Assembly (NCBI GenBank): GCA_007131625.1
Contig: SLQC01000054.1
Location: 1 to 12,861, forward strand
Reading direction: 5' to 3'
Source of the DNA: Balneolales bacterium
GTDB lineage: Bacteria > Bacteroidota > Rhodothermia > Balneolales > Natronogracilivirgulaceae
Length of the DNA stretch: 12,861 nucleotides
Positions 1 to 6,498 of this stretch are shown piece by piece. The translations under genes and the position numbers were made by a program. Below the pieces are notes generated by a model, which was given only the letters and a program-made list of their open reading frames with translations, searched no databases and had not been told where the DNA came from. Position 1 is the first letter of the stretch; each line of letters opens with the position of its first letter.

Positions 1-39
1 CCCGGTTGCTGATATCTCTTTATCAATGAATACGTAATC

Positions 40-444
40 TTAATTCCGTAACTTAAATTTGCTTTCTTTCAATAACGTTATGTTTTTCAATAACTTAGGA
101 TTTTTTATATTTTTAACCAACTTGTGTTTGATGATAAAAGCCCCGATGATTACTTGCGGATTCTTGGCCCTGGCACCGATTTTTTGCCCGAATTTACAAG
201 TATAGATGCCAACCAATTCATCCCGTGACAGAAGAGACGCCAGTTGAATCCCATGACAAAAGAGACGCCAGTTGAATCCAACGGTTCTTGGGATTGAGCT
301 TGAGTTGATAAAGTGAGGAAAAAGCCTCAAATTTAGTTTGGTACCGAGAGGTATATATGTATCATATGCAAGGAGTTTCTCATAATATTCTAAATACTCT
401 TCATTATTCCAACAATATATTGCACTTATTTTATTGTATTTCAA
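40..444 (-). pseudogene. IS5/IS1182-like transposase remnant (N-terminal part only)
   Basis: Residues about 66-109 of this frame read like the N-terminal region (DUF772 type) of IS5/IS1182-group transposases: IQLASLLSRDEL, then KFGQKIGARAKNP and VIIGAFIIKHKL. The sequence then diverges into a short Lys-rich tail and stops, so the catalytic DDE region is absent. Upstream of the match the frame is meaningless, but the +1 alternative frame over about 260-360 reads KFEAFSSLYQ and then KLNPKNRWIQLA, the expected preceding motif. The frames are separated by a 28-bp tandem duplication (226-281). Taking out one unit joins them. The only start in the long frame is TTG at 444 and the true 5' end is not visible. 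This is a dead insertion-sequence fragment in AT-rich DNA. The family assignment rests on recalled motifs; the pseudogene status is visible in the sequence. Confidence 0.7.
226..281. repeat. 28-bp tandem duplication inside the transposase remnant
   Basis: Two adjacent units, 226-253 and 254-281, match at 26 of 28 bases; differences are at unit positions 6 (g/a) and 27 (c/a). Both contain agagacgccagttgaatcc. Because 28 is not a multiple of three, the duplication shifts the transposase frame. Confidence 0.9.
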
Positions 445-561
445 TTACTTATCCTGTTACTGGGGAAGATCTTTTTAGAGTATCATTCAATTCTTTAAAA
501 AATTAAATAATTCCGGGTAGTTACTGAAATCTCCGGATAACTTCAATCAAATAATATTTCA

Positions 562-1833
562 ATGAAACAGAAAAAAAAACTCATTAAAAGTGCAGAACTC
601 ATTATTGGAGTTGTGCTCCTGATTTCTATTATTGGATTGGTTTCTATCAATGAAGCGGAGCAAGGGAATATAAAACAGGTCGAAGGCCTTTTCTATCTTG
701 ATCATGCTCCGGTACGCATTGAGATCGAGGATGGAAAAATCTCGCGTTTTACAAGAATCGAAGAATTGTCAAATGATAGCGAGCACTTTTACATTGGTCC
801 CGGCTTGATTGACAGTCAGGTAAACGGATACATGGGTGTGTCATTTGTAGACATGGGTGGGGAACTTACCTATGAAGGGGTAAAAAAAATAAGCGAGGCA
901 TTTTGGAAAGTCGGCACTACCTCATTTTTCCCTACTTTAACTACAAACGATCAAGCCATATACATTAAGAATTTTGCTTTATTGGCACAGGCAATGAAAA
1001 ATCCCGGGTTGCGGGGTTCCATTGCAGGCCTCCATCTGGAGGGACCATATATTTCTCCGGTTGACGGGTTCCGGGGAGCACATCCATTAAAGTACGTCCG
1101 GAAGCCCGACTGGGATGAATTTATGGACATGTATGATGCATCGGAAAAAAATATCAGAGTTGTCACCGTTGCTCCCGAAATTGAAGGTGCGATGGATTTT
1201 ATTTCGAAATCCAGGGACATGGGGATAGCAGTTGGACTAGGTCATCACAATGGCAATAGTCAGCAAATTACGGAAGCGATCGACAGAGGTGCGCAAGTTT
1301 CCACTCATCTGGGAAACGGTATGGCCAATATGATTAACCGCCATGCAAATCCATTATGGCCTCAGTTATCCGATGACCGACTGATGATCAGTATTATTGC
1401 AGATGGTTTTCATCTTCGCCCCGAACAGATCCGTGTATTTCACAAATCCAAAGGTTCTGATAAAACAATCCTCATCTCTGACGTCAGCGCTTTGGGTGGA
1501 CTGCCCCCGGGTTACTATTTGAATGTGATTGGGGATACCCTGGAAGTTACTCCGGATGGAGCTGTAGTGTATCCGGAACTGGAGGTTTTAGCCGGTTCAG
1601 CTTCGCCACTAATAAAGGGAATAGGGCATGTCATGAAAGTAACAGGATGCAGTCTGGGAGAAGCTATTCACATGGCGACCCGGAATCCTGCCAATCTTTA
1701 TGGTCTCGATGACAGAGGAGTAATCAGGCCCGGCATGAGAGCTGATTTAATTCTTTTTACTATGGATGATTTTGAAATGGATATTAAAGAAACCATCGTA
1801 GGTGGAGAGACTGTGTACGAAAAATCAAATTAA
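562..1833 (+). CDS. NagA-like amidohydrolase with N-terminal membrane segment
   Basis: A 423-residue member of the amidohydrolase superfamily closest to N-acetylglucosamine-6-phosphate deacetylase, which removes acetate from GlcNAc-6-P. NagA landmarks occur in order: PGLIDSQVNG (79-89, the Q-x-N that replaces HxH in E. coli-type NagA), HLEGPY (158-163, metal ligand Glu160), GLGHHNG (225-231, His228), STHLGNGM (247-254, His249), IADGFHL (279-285, His284) and LISDVSALGG (304-313, catalytic Asp307). All residues expected for a one-metal NagA site are present. Odd feature: residues 1-12 are Lys-rich and about 13-30 are strongly hydrophobic, giving a signal anchor or signal peptide ahead of the usual beta-sandwich start (near residue 40). 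Cytoplasmic NagA lacks this. No lipobox Cys is seen. No nagB or transporter neighbour supports a GlcNAc pathway, so the substrate is uncertain. The ATG at 562 has no clear Shine-Dalgarno. It stands alone on this strand. Confidence 0.85.
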   Translation: MKQKKKLIKSAELIIGVVLLISIIGLVSINEAEQGNIKQVEGLFYLDHAPVRIEIEDGKISRFTRIEELSNDSEHFYIGPGLIDSQVNGYMGVSFVDMGGELTYEGVKKISEAFWKVGTTSFFPTLTTNDQAIYIKNFALLAQAMKNPGLRGSIAGLHLEGPYISPVDGFRGAHPLKYVRKPDWDEFMDMYDASEKNIRVVTVAPEIEGAMDFISKSRDMGIAVGLGHHNGNSQQITEAIDRGAQVSTHLGNGMANMINRHANPLWPQLSDDRLMISIIADGFHLRPEQIRVFHKSKGSDKTILISDVSALGGLPPGYYLNVIGDTLEVTPDGAVVYPELEVLAGSASPLIKGIGHVMKVTGCSLGEAIHMATRNPANLYGLDDRGVIRPGMRADLILFTMDDFEMDIKETIVGGETVYEKSN

Positions 1834-1855
1834 GATTTTATCAAATAGCATTCGG

Positions 1856-1903
1856 CGATTATAGGCATGCGTCAAAGGGTTCTCATGCTGATATAATCGT
1901 TTT
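1856..1903 (+). terminator. Candidate terminator hairpin after the NagA-like gene
   Basis: The outer arms cgattata (1856-1863) and tataatcg (1892-1899) pair perfectly, and the inner arms gcatg (1865-1869) and catgc (1884-1888) extend the stem across a small internal loop. The loop is 14 nt. A run of four T follows at 1900-1903. The stem is AT-rich and the T-run short, so termination may be weak. The hairpin begins 23 bases after the stop codon. The remaining bases to argJ show nothing else clear apart from a small GGCG-gaaa-CGCC hairpin on the minus strand. Confidence 0.45.
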
Positions 1904-1981
1904 ATAATTCAGACGTATCCAGCAAGACAAGCCGGGGCGTTTCCGCCATGTTGAAATAGCCAGAAATAGAACGAATCGTAA

Positions 1982-3205
1982 TCAGGTTGTATAGACCGAG
2001 TTGAAAAGCACATAATCGGTTGTCAAATCACTACCCCATGCGACGGCCTCGGTGTCACCGTCACACATATCCAGCTTTACATTGATGTGCGACTCCCGTA
2101 ATAGCTTCTTCATAAAATTCCGGTCATACTTAAGCGGTTGACCCTTTTCAAGTACTTTGATTCGCTCTTTATCATTTCCGAGGTAGAGATCGATTGTAGA
2201 ATAATCAAACGGCACCCCGGCATTCCCGGCTGCAGAGACGATGCGTCCCCAGTTGGGGTCACGGCCGAACATAGCCGTCTTGACCAGATTGGAGCTGGAT
2301 ATACTCCGGATGATTTTTCGGGCGATGGCTTTGTCCGGGGCGTTTTCTATCCGGTATTCCACAAATTTGGATGATCCTTCACCGTCAGATACGATCAGCT
2401 TGGCAAGGTGCTGCATCATTTCATGCAGATTGTTGCGGAAAACTTTGTAGTCGGCACCAGATGCCTTTGTCAACCGTTCATTCTCCGCTTTGCCATTTGC
2501 AAGTACGACCACCGTATCATTGGTCGAGGTATCACCATCAACCGTGATCATATTAAAGGTATCATCTACCACTTCGCTGACCACTTTCTGCAACAATTCG
2601 GGTTCGATATTGACATCGGTTACAACGAAACTGAGCATGGTCGCCATATTGGGATGGATCATTCCGGAACCTTTCGCAATTCCGGCCAGATTCACCTCCC
2701 GGCCGTCCACCGCAAACTCAAGAAAACCCTCTTTTGCAAACGTATCGGTTGTAAGAATGGCATTGGCAGCAAAGGACCCTGCCGAGGAACGGTTGCTCAG
2801 TTTGGGGACATTATCCTTGATACCTTTGACGATTTCCTCGGTTGGGAACGGTTCCCCGATCACACCGGTCGACGCAACCAGTACAAGCTCCTCCTTAATG
2901 CCCAATACTTCGGCCGTTGTTTTGGCCATCGCCCTGGCGCCTTCGTAGCCCTGTTTTCCGGTACAGGCGTTGGCGTTGCCGGCATTGACTACAATCGCCT
3001 GGGCCATGCCACTCTTGAGGTGTTCCCTTGAGACCTTGATCGGTTCGGCAACAACTTTGTTTTGTGTAAAAACGGCGGCTGCACTGGCCGGCACATCGGA
3101 ATAGATAAGTGCAAGGTCACGGCGTAATGACTTTACTCCGGTATGGGCTCCCCAACAGAAAAAACCTCTTACATTGGTAATATTTTTAATCATGGAATCA
3201 AACAC
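1982..3205 (-). CDS. argJ: Arginine biosynthesis bifunctional protein ArgJ (ornithine acetyltransferase)
   Basis: ArgJ transfers the acetyl group from N-acetylornithine to glutamate, regenerating N-acetylglutamate and closing the cyclic arginine pathway in the cytoplasm. Many homologues also make N-acetylglutamate from acetyl-CoA. The 407 residues match the family length. Visible landmarks are VVNAGNANACTG (72-83), the oxyanion-hole region ASTGVIG (111-117), and the self-cleavage motif GMIHPNMATML (181-191), where cleavage before Thr189 would yield alpha and beta chains. It ends in DYVLFNSVYTT, close to the usual C-terminus. The first ATG is at 3205; an in-frame ATG at 3193 (MIKNITN) is an equally possible start, and neither has a clear Shine-Dalgarno. 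It is the last gene of argB-argC-argJ, 60 bp after argC. Whether it is bifunctional or transfer-only cannot be read from the sequence. Confidence 0.96.
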   Translation of the reverse strand: MFDSMIKNITNVRGFFCWGAHTGVKSLRRDLALIYSDVPASAAAVFTQNKVVAEPIKVSREHLKSGMAQAIVVNAGNANACTGKQGYEGARAMAKTTAEVLGIKEELVLVASTGVIGEPFPTEEIVKGIKDNVPKLSNRSSAGSFAANAILTTDTFAKEGFLEFAVDGREVNLAGIAKGSGMIHPNMATMLSFVVTDVNIEPELLQKVVSEVVDDTFNMITVDGDTSTNDTVVVLANGKAENERLTKASGADYKVFRNNLHEMMQHLAKLIVSDGEGSSKFVEYRIENAPDKAIARKIIRSISSSNLVKTAMFGRDPNWGRIVSAAGNAGVPFDYSTIDLYLGNDKERIKVLEKGQPLKYDRNFMKKLLRESHINVKLDMCDGDTEAVAWGSDLTTDYVLFNSVYTT

Positions 3206-3265
3206 ATTTTAATTCGGCACTAAATCGCCGGTTTTTGATAATTTCATTTTTATAAACAGATCGCA

Positions 3266-4390
3266 TCAGGGATTAACGGGGACATGGCCAAGCCCAGCTG
3301 TTTCTTCAAATCCGAGCAACACATTCATATTCTGCACCGCGAGTCCCGCCGCACCTTTGACCAGATTGTCGATAGCACTGATGACCATCACATTGCCGGT
3401 TCGCTCGTCGAAGTCGACATAGATATTGCAATAGTTGCTCGCCCGTACATCCTTGATTGCCGGTGGCTGTTTACACATACGAACAAACGGTTTATCCCGG
3501 TAAAAATCATGAAAAATTTCACGAAACCGGTTTGCATACGTTTTTTCGATACCCGAATTCTTTGCATCAAAACTCTGATCATCTGCAGATAGTGTGTGTG
3601 GTTCTCTCTTTTCCGAATTTCGGGCAAAATCATCAGCCGGACGGGCATATACAGTGGTAAGTATACCCCGGTCGACCGGCAGCAGGTGCGGAGTAAACTG
3701 AATCGGGGACAGTTCACCTCCCAACTTCTCCAGAATACTTTGAATTTCAATGGTATGACGATGCTTCATCAAGCCATACGCCTTGAAGTTGTCGTTTACA
3801 TTGGAAAACATATTGACTGCGGATGGTTTGATTCCAGCACCGGTCACTCCCGTTTTGGAATCAATGATGATTCCATTTTTTTCGATAGCGTTTCCGGCAA
3901 CCAGCGGAGCCAGCGACAGAATAGCTCCGGTCGGGAAACAGCCCGGGTTGGCAACCAATCGGGCGTTTCTGATCTCATCCGCAAATAATTCCGGCAATCC
4001 GTAAACAGCACCGTCGAACCCGGCGGCATAGCTGTGCTCTTTTTGATACCACTCACGATACACCTCCGGTGAATTGAGCCGAAAATCGCCGGAAAAATCG
4101 ACTATGCGAAAATCCCGGCCGGCAAACCGTTTTACATACTCCATGGAAATGCCGTGTGGCAATGCCAGAAAAACCAGATCAAGATCGGTTTCGTCAACCC
4201 GGTCTGCCGTGAAAAGTGTATCATCCACAATCCCCTGAAAAAATGGATGAATGTCGGAAAATTTCTTCCCCGCATGGGATTCGGAAGTAATCAGGCTGAC
4301 TTCCACTTCCGGATGGTGCGTTAAAATGCGTACAATTTCAGACCCGGTATAACCAGTCGCTCCGATGACACCTGTTTTTTTTCGACTCAT
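3266..4390 (-). CDS. argC: N-acetyl-gamma-glutamyl-phosphate reductase ArgC
   Basis: ArgC reduces N-acetylglutamyl phosphate to the semialdehyde with NADPH, the third step to ornithine. The dinucleotide-binding loop GVIGATGYTG is at 7-16, the catalytic Cys151 lies in VANPGCFPTGA (147-157), and the conserved His pair is in MKHRHTIEIQ (208-217). PHLLPVDRGILTTVYARP (234-251) and the C-terminal NLVKGAAGLAVQNMN are also typical. I chose the ATG at 4390 (374 residues) because it starts directly at the Rossmann fold. An upstream TTG at 4441 would overlap argB. The protein is longer than the usual roughly 345 residues because of a hydrophilic insertion at about 251-284 between PVDRGILTTVYAR and the YANRFREIFHDFYRDKPFVR segment. 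The start is 4 bp after the argB stop, which suggests translational coupling. Confidence 0.96.
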   Translation of the reverse strand: MSRKKTGVIGATGYTGSEIVRILTHHPEVEVSLITSESHAGKKFSDIHPFFQGIVDDTLFTADRVDETDLDLVFLALPHGISMEYVKRFAGRDFRIVDFSGDFRLNSPEVYREWYQKEHSYAAGFDGAVYGLPELFADEIRNARLVANPGCFPTGAILSLAPLVAGNAIEKNGIIIDSKTGVTGAGIKPSAVNMFSNVNDNFKAYGLMKHRHTIEIQSILEKLGGELSPIQFTPHLLPVDRGILTTVYARPADDFARNSEKREPHTLSADDQSFDAKNSGIEKTYANRFREIFHDFYRDKPFVRMCKQPPAIKDVRASNYCNIYVDFDERTGNVMVISAIDNLVKGAAGLAVQNMNVLLGFEETAGLGHVPVNP

Positions 4391-4394
4391 AATC

Positions 4395-5222
4395 TTAAGG
4401 ATATATGGTGGTACCGACAGACTCGCGTTTGCCGACTGCAATCAATTGATCCGGATCGGTACCGTTCAGGATGACCGCTGATTTTGCACTGTTATTGAGA
4501 GCGATTTCGCATGACTCAATTTTGGGGATCATGCCACCCTGAATGATCTCACTCTCTTTCAGTTTTATGATATCGGAAAGAGTGAGCCTGGGAATAAGAG
4601 TGGCCGGATTGTCTTTATCCTCCAAAAGTCCGTCGACGTCAGTCAGGACAATGAGCTTCTCGGCTTTCAGGGCACCGGCAATATGCCCTGCAAACATATC
4701 GGCATTAACGTTTAATTCGTTACTGTGGACATCAGCGGCCAGACAGGCAAGCACTGGAATGTAATCATTCTCCAGCAACAGGTGAAGCAGCCGCGTATTG
4801 ATGCTCACAACATTACCGACCTGCCCCAGATCATACTCTTCGATATGGCCGTCAACCACTTTTTTGTGCATTCGTTTAACTGAAGTAGCTATTTTGCCAT
4901 CTTTGCCGGAAAGTCCGACCGCATTGTAGCCCAACTGATTGATCAACTTCACAAGCGCACCGTTAACCTGGCCTTTCAGTACTTTTTCCACATGTTCAAG
5001 CGCCTCCGGTGTGGTAACGCGGTGTCCGTCAATGAATTCCGATTGAATGCCGGCATCAGTCAGCGCCTGTTTGATGAATGGTCCGCCCCCGTGCACGATG
5101 ACGACTTTGTAGCCATAATTCTGAAGTTGACAGATGTTTTCTATAACCTTCTGTCTGAGTATATCTTCCGTCATCGCATTTCCACCGTATTTTACAACGA
5201 TAATGGGTTTGTGCGGCTGCAT
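4395..5222 (-). CDS. argB: Acetylglutamate kinase ArgB
   Basis: ArgB phosphorylates N-acetylglutamate with ATP, the second step of arginine synthesis. It belongs to the amino acid kinase fold. Landmarks are VVKYGG with Lys11 (9-14), VHGGGP (43-48), DGHRVTT (65-71), NVNADMFAGHIA (171-182), LTDVDGLL (193-200) and GGMIPKIESCE (229-239, with Lys234). The ATG at 5222 gives 275 residues. A TTG at 5231, adding three residues, has the better-spaced Shine-Dalgarno (AGG at 5238-5240), so the exact start is open. An in-frame stop at 5235-5237 rules out any longer N-terminus. The protein therefore begins at beta-strand 1 and lacks the N-terminal helix typical of arginine-inhibited hexameric kinases. It is the first gene of the argBCJ operon. 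Confidence 0.96.
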   Translation of the reverse strand: MQPHKPIIVVKYGGNAMTEDILRQKVIENICQLQNYGYKVVIVHGGGPFIKQALTDAGIQSEFIDGHRVTTPEALEHVEKVLKGQVNGALVKLINQLGYNAVGLSGKDGKIATSVKRMHKKVVDGHIEEYDLGQVGNVVSINTRLLHLLLENDYIPVLACLAADVHSNELNVNADMFAGHIAGALKAEKLIVLTDVDGLLEDKDNPATLIPRLTLSDIIKLKESEIIQGGMIPKIESCEIALNNSAKSAVILNGTDPDQLIAVGKRESVGTTIYP

Positions 5223-5295
5223 GGTTTCCAAAAATTACCTGTAATAAAAAATGTATTCTCACGAACGATATTCACAAAATCGTCCAGAGAGATGC

Positions 5296-5324
5296 AATAT
5301 AAGTGATTTTCCATTCGATATCGA
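5296..5324 (-). promoter_or_regulatory. Candidate sigma70-type promoter for argBCJ
   Basis: On the minus strand TCGATA (5319-5324; four of six matches to TTGACA) is 17 bp upstream of TATATT (5296-5301; five of six to TATAAT). This would give a leader of roughly 65 nt before argB. The leader contains GTGAATA and GTGAGAATA (about 5253-5276), loosely like ArgR half-sites but without the proper inverted spacing. The 5223-5506 interval otherwise holds only a 73-codon open frame with a TTG start that I do not accept as a gene. Confidence 0.35.
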
Positions 5325-5506
5325 GTCCGAATCCCTTGTCATAGACGGGAAAACGGATTCTTTCAAACTTTTCGAAGTGAAATGGGAGATCAGTGTTCCC
5401 CCAGTTCCGATACCACTTTATTGAGCTCCCATTCTGCCGAATGCGACTTAATGACTTAATTGACCATGTCATCATAAACGGAATTACATTCAAACGCGAT
5501 GCGGTT

Positions 5507-5773
5507 TTATAGGATACGAGTTACCCGGTTCCGGAGAACTATTTCTACCATTCTGTGTGTCCGATGCAACAGCCAGGCAGCTGCAAGTGCGAAAACTACC
5601 GTTGATATTCCCGTAAACCGGTGATAGTTTAATGTCGATTCCGGATAATTACCGCCGTAGGCAAGCAACAAACCGACGAATGCGGCCACCAATGAGGTAA
5701 CCGCACAAATAGCTGCCATACCCACTATTCCGAAAGGTTGTCTAATATCAATTTTTATGACTTCTGTTTCCAC
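5507..5773 (-). CDS. Short two-helix membrane protein, probably a fragment of a cytochrome-linked membrane domain
   Basis: This 88-residue frame starts at GTG (5773); an internal ATG at 5719 is an alternative. It has two hydrophobic segments, about 18-40 (AAICAVTSLVAAFVGLLLA) and 52-70 (FTGISTVVFALAAAWLLH), joined by YGGNYPESTLNYHR. The pattern G-x-L-L-A-x-x-GG-Y followed by a HR/HQ-x-x-G-I helix recalls the membrane part of DUF2231 or planctomycete-type cytochrome proteins of FCB/PVC bacteria, where it forms helices after an HPLxVHxPI motif. That first motif and any cytochrome CXXCH are absent here and in flanking frames. It may be a decayed remnant or a genuine small membrane protein. No Shine-Dalgarno is seen. 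The family link is recalled pattern similarity only. Confidence 0.45.
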   Translation of the reverse strand: METEVIKIDIRQPFGIVGMAAICAVTSLVAAFVGLLLAYGGNYPESTLNYHRFTGISTVVFALAAAWLLHRTHRMVEIVLRNRVTRIL

Positions 5774-5790
5774 TAATTCAATAAAATATC

Positions 5791-5808
5791 ACTGCATTTG
5801 AATGCAGT
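5791..5808. promoter_or_regulatory. 18-bp near-palindrome between divergent genes, operator-like
   Basis: The arms ACTGCATT (5791-5798) and AATGCAGT (5801-5808) are perfect inverted repeats separated by TG. The site lies 17 bp upstream of the short membrane ORF (minus) and 78 bp upstream of the PfpI-family start (plus), where a dimeric regulator could act on both. The 2-nt loop is too small for a good RNA hairpin without opening pairs, so a DNA-binding site is more likely. The regulator is unknown. Confidence 0.4.
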
Positions 5809-5875
5809 AACTGATGAAGGTGTTATAGCGGAAGAAGTTGTATCATATAAAAAGTCATGGCACTATTAACCAAAC

Positions 5876-5880
5876 GAGGA
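5876..5880 (+). promoter_or_regulatory. Ribosome binding site of the PfpI-family gene
   Basis: GAGGA lies 6 nt before the ATG at 5887 and is the clearest Shine-Dalgarno in the window; most other genes here have none recognisable. It fixes the start. A TATAAA at 5846-5851 could be a -10 element, but no convincing -35 accompanies it. Confidence 0.7.
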
Positions 5881-5886
5881 TAACCA

Positions 5887-6408
5887 ATGGGCACACTCAC
5901 AGGAAAACGTATTTTGATGTTTGTCGATCATGTGTATGAGGATCTGGAACTCTGGTACCCCAATCTCCGCCTGATTGAAGAGGGTGCCGAAGTGGTAATA
6001 GCCGGACCCGAAGAGGGGATTATTTATACTGGCAAACACGGATACCCCTGTCGTTCTGACGCGGCGCTCAACGATATGGTTGCCGATGACTTTGATGCCC
6101 TGGTAATTCCCGGGGGATTCGCCCCCGATAAATTGCGCCGTGATCCCAAAGTACTTGAACTCACCAGGGAAATCCATGAATCGGGAAAGCTTCTGGCCCA
6201 TATTTGTCACGCCGGATGGATCCCTATTTCGGCCGGGGTGATTGATGGTTTCCGGTGTACCTCGACACCCGGCATTAAAGACGATCTGATCAACGCCGGC
6301 GGAGAGTGGGTCGACGAGGAGGTGGTGGTCGACCGAAATCAAATCAGCAGTCGCAACCCAAACGATTTGCCAGCGTTTTGCCGGGAGATCATCAAAGCGT
6401 TGATTTAA
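5887..6408 (+). CDS. DJ-1/PfpI family protein (PfpI/YhbO-like glutamine-amidotransferase fold)
   Basis: A 173-residue single-domain protein of the DJ-1/PfpI superfamily. Members have been assigned as intracellular proteases, deglycases or glyoxalase-like stress proteins; the true reaction is debated and not readable here. The nucleophile elbow is AHICHAGW (104-111), with Cys107 followed by His108 as in PfpI/YhbO. The acidic partner lies in YEDLELWYP (17-25, with Glu18). FDALVIPGGFAPDKLR (69-84) is the usual oxyanion-side strand and loop. The C-terminal VVVDRNQISSRNPNDLPAFCREI is typical of the PfpI subgroup. No signal peptide is present, so it is cytoplasmic. It stands alone on the plus strand with a good ribosome binding site, and its stop codon is buried in a perfect stem-loop. 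It converges on the large membrane-protein gene. Confidence 0.9.
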   Translation: MGTLTGKRILMFVDHVYEDLELWYPNLRLIEEGAEVVIAGPEEGIIYTGKHGYPCRSDAALNDMVADDFDALVIPGGFAPDKLRRDPKVLELTREIHESGKLLAHICHAGWIPISAGVIDGFRCTSTPGIKDDLINAGGEWVDEEVVVDRNQISSRNPNDLPAFCREIIKALI

Positions 6409-6438
6409 GCAATCGGCTGTGGATTGCTTAAATCAATG
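6398..6438. other. Perfect 15-bp stem-loop overlapping the pfpI-family stop codon
   Basis: The arms TTGATTTAAGCAATC (6400-6414) and GATTGCTTAAATCAA (6422-6436) are exactly complementary around a 7-nt loop (6415-6421). A G-T and a C-G pair extend the stem to 6398 and 6438. The TAA stop (6406-6408) lies inside the left arm. No T-run follows on either strand, so this is not a classical terminator. It sits between convergent genes and could protect the 3' end of the mRNA, attenuate transcription from both sides, or be a repeat element. Confidence 0.75.
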
Positions 6439-6498
6439 GTTACCTCGAATCGCAAATGCCTCCACCAGGTTGAGCCGGTAATAATTTCCCGGGTGGTT

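Noticed and set aside
2408..3031. 207-codon plus-strand open frame opposite argJ
   Set aside because: Fully antisense to a well-supported argJ; the translation has no recognisable domain and a His/Gly/Ile-rich shadow composition.
3206..3265. CGGC...GCCG hairpin between argC and argJ as a terminator
   Set aside because: Only a 4-bp stem with an 8-nt loop and no T-run; read-through within the arg operon is expected.
5272..5493. 73-codon minus-strand frame between argB and the short membrane ORF
   Set aside because: TTG start without ribosome binding site, no recognised motif, and it overlaps the best argB promoter candidate. It could be a remnant but I cannot support it.
5866..6342. 158-codon minus-strand frame opposite the PfpI-family gene
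   Set aside because: Antisense shadow of a conserved gene with a good ribosome binding site; no family features.
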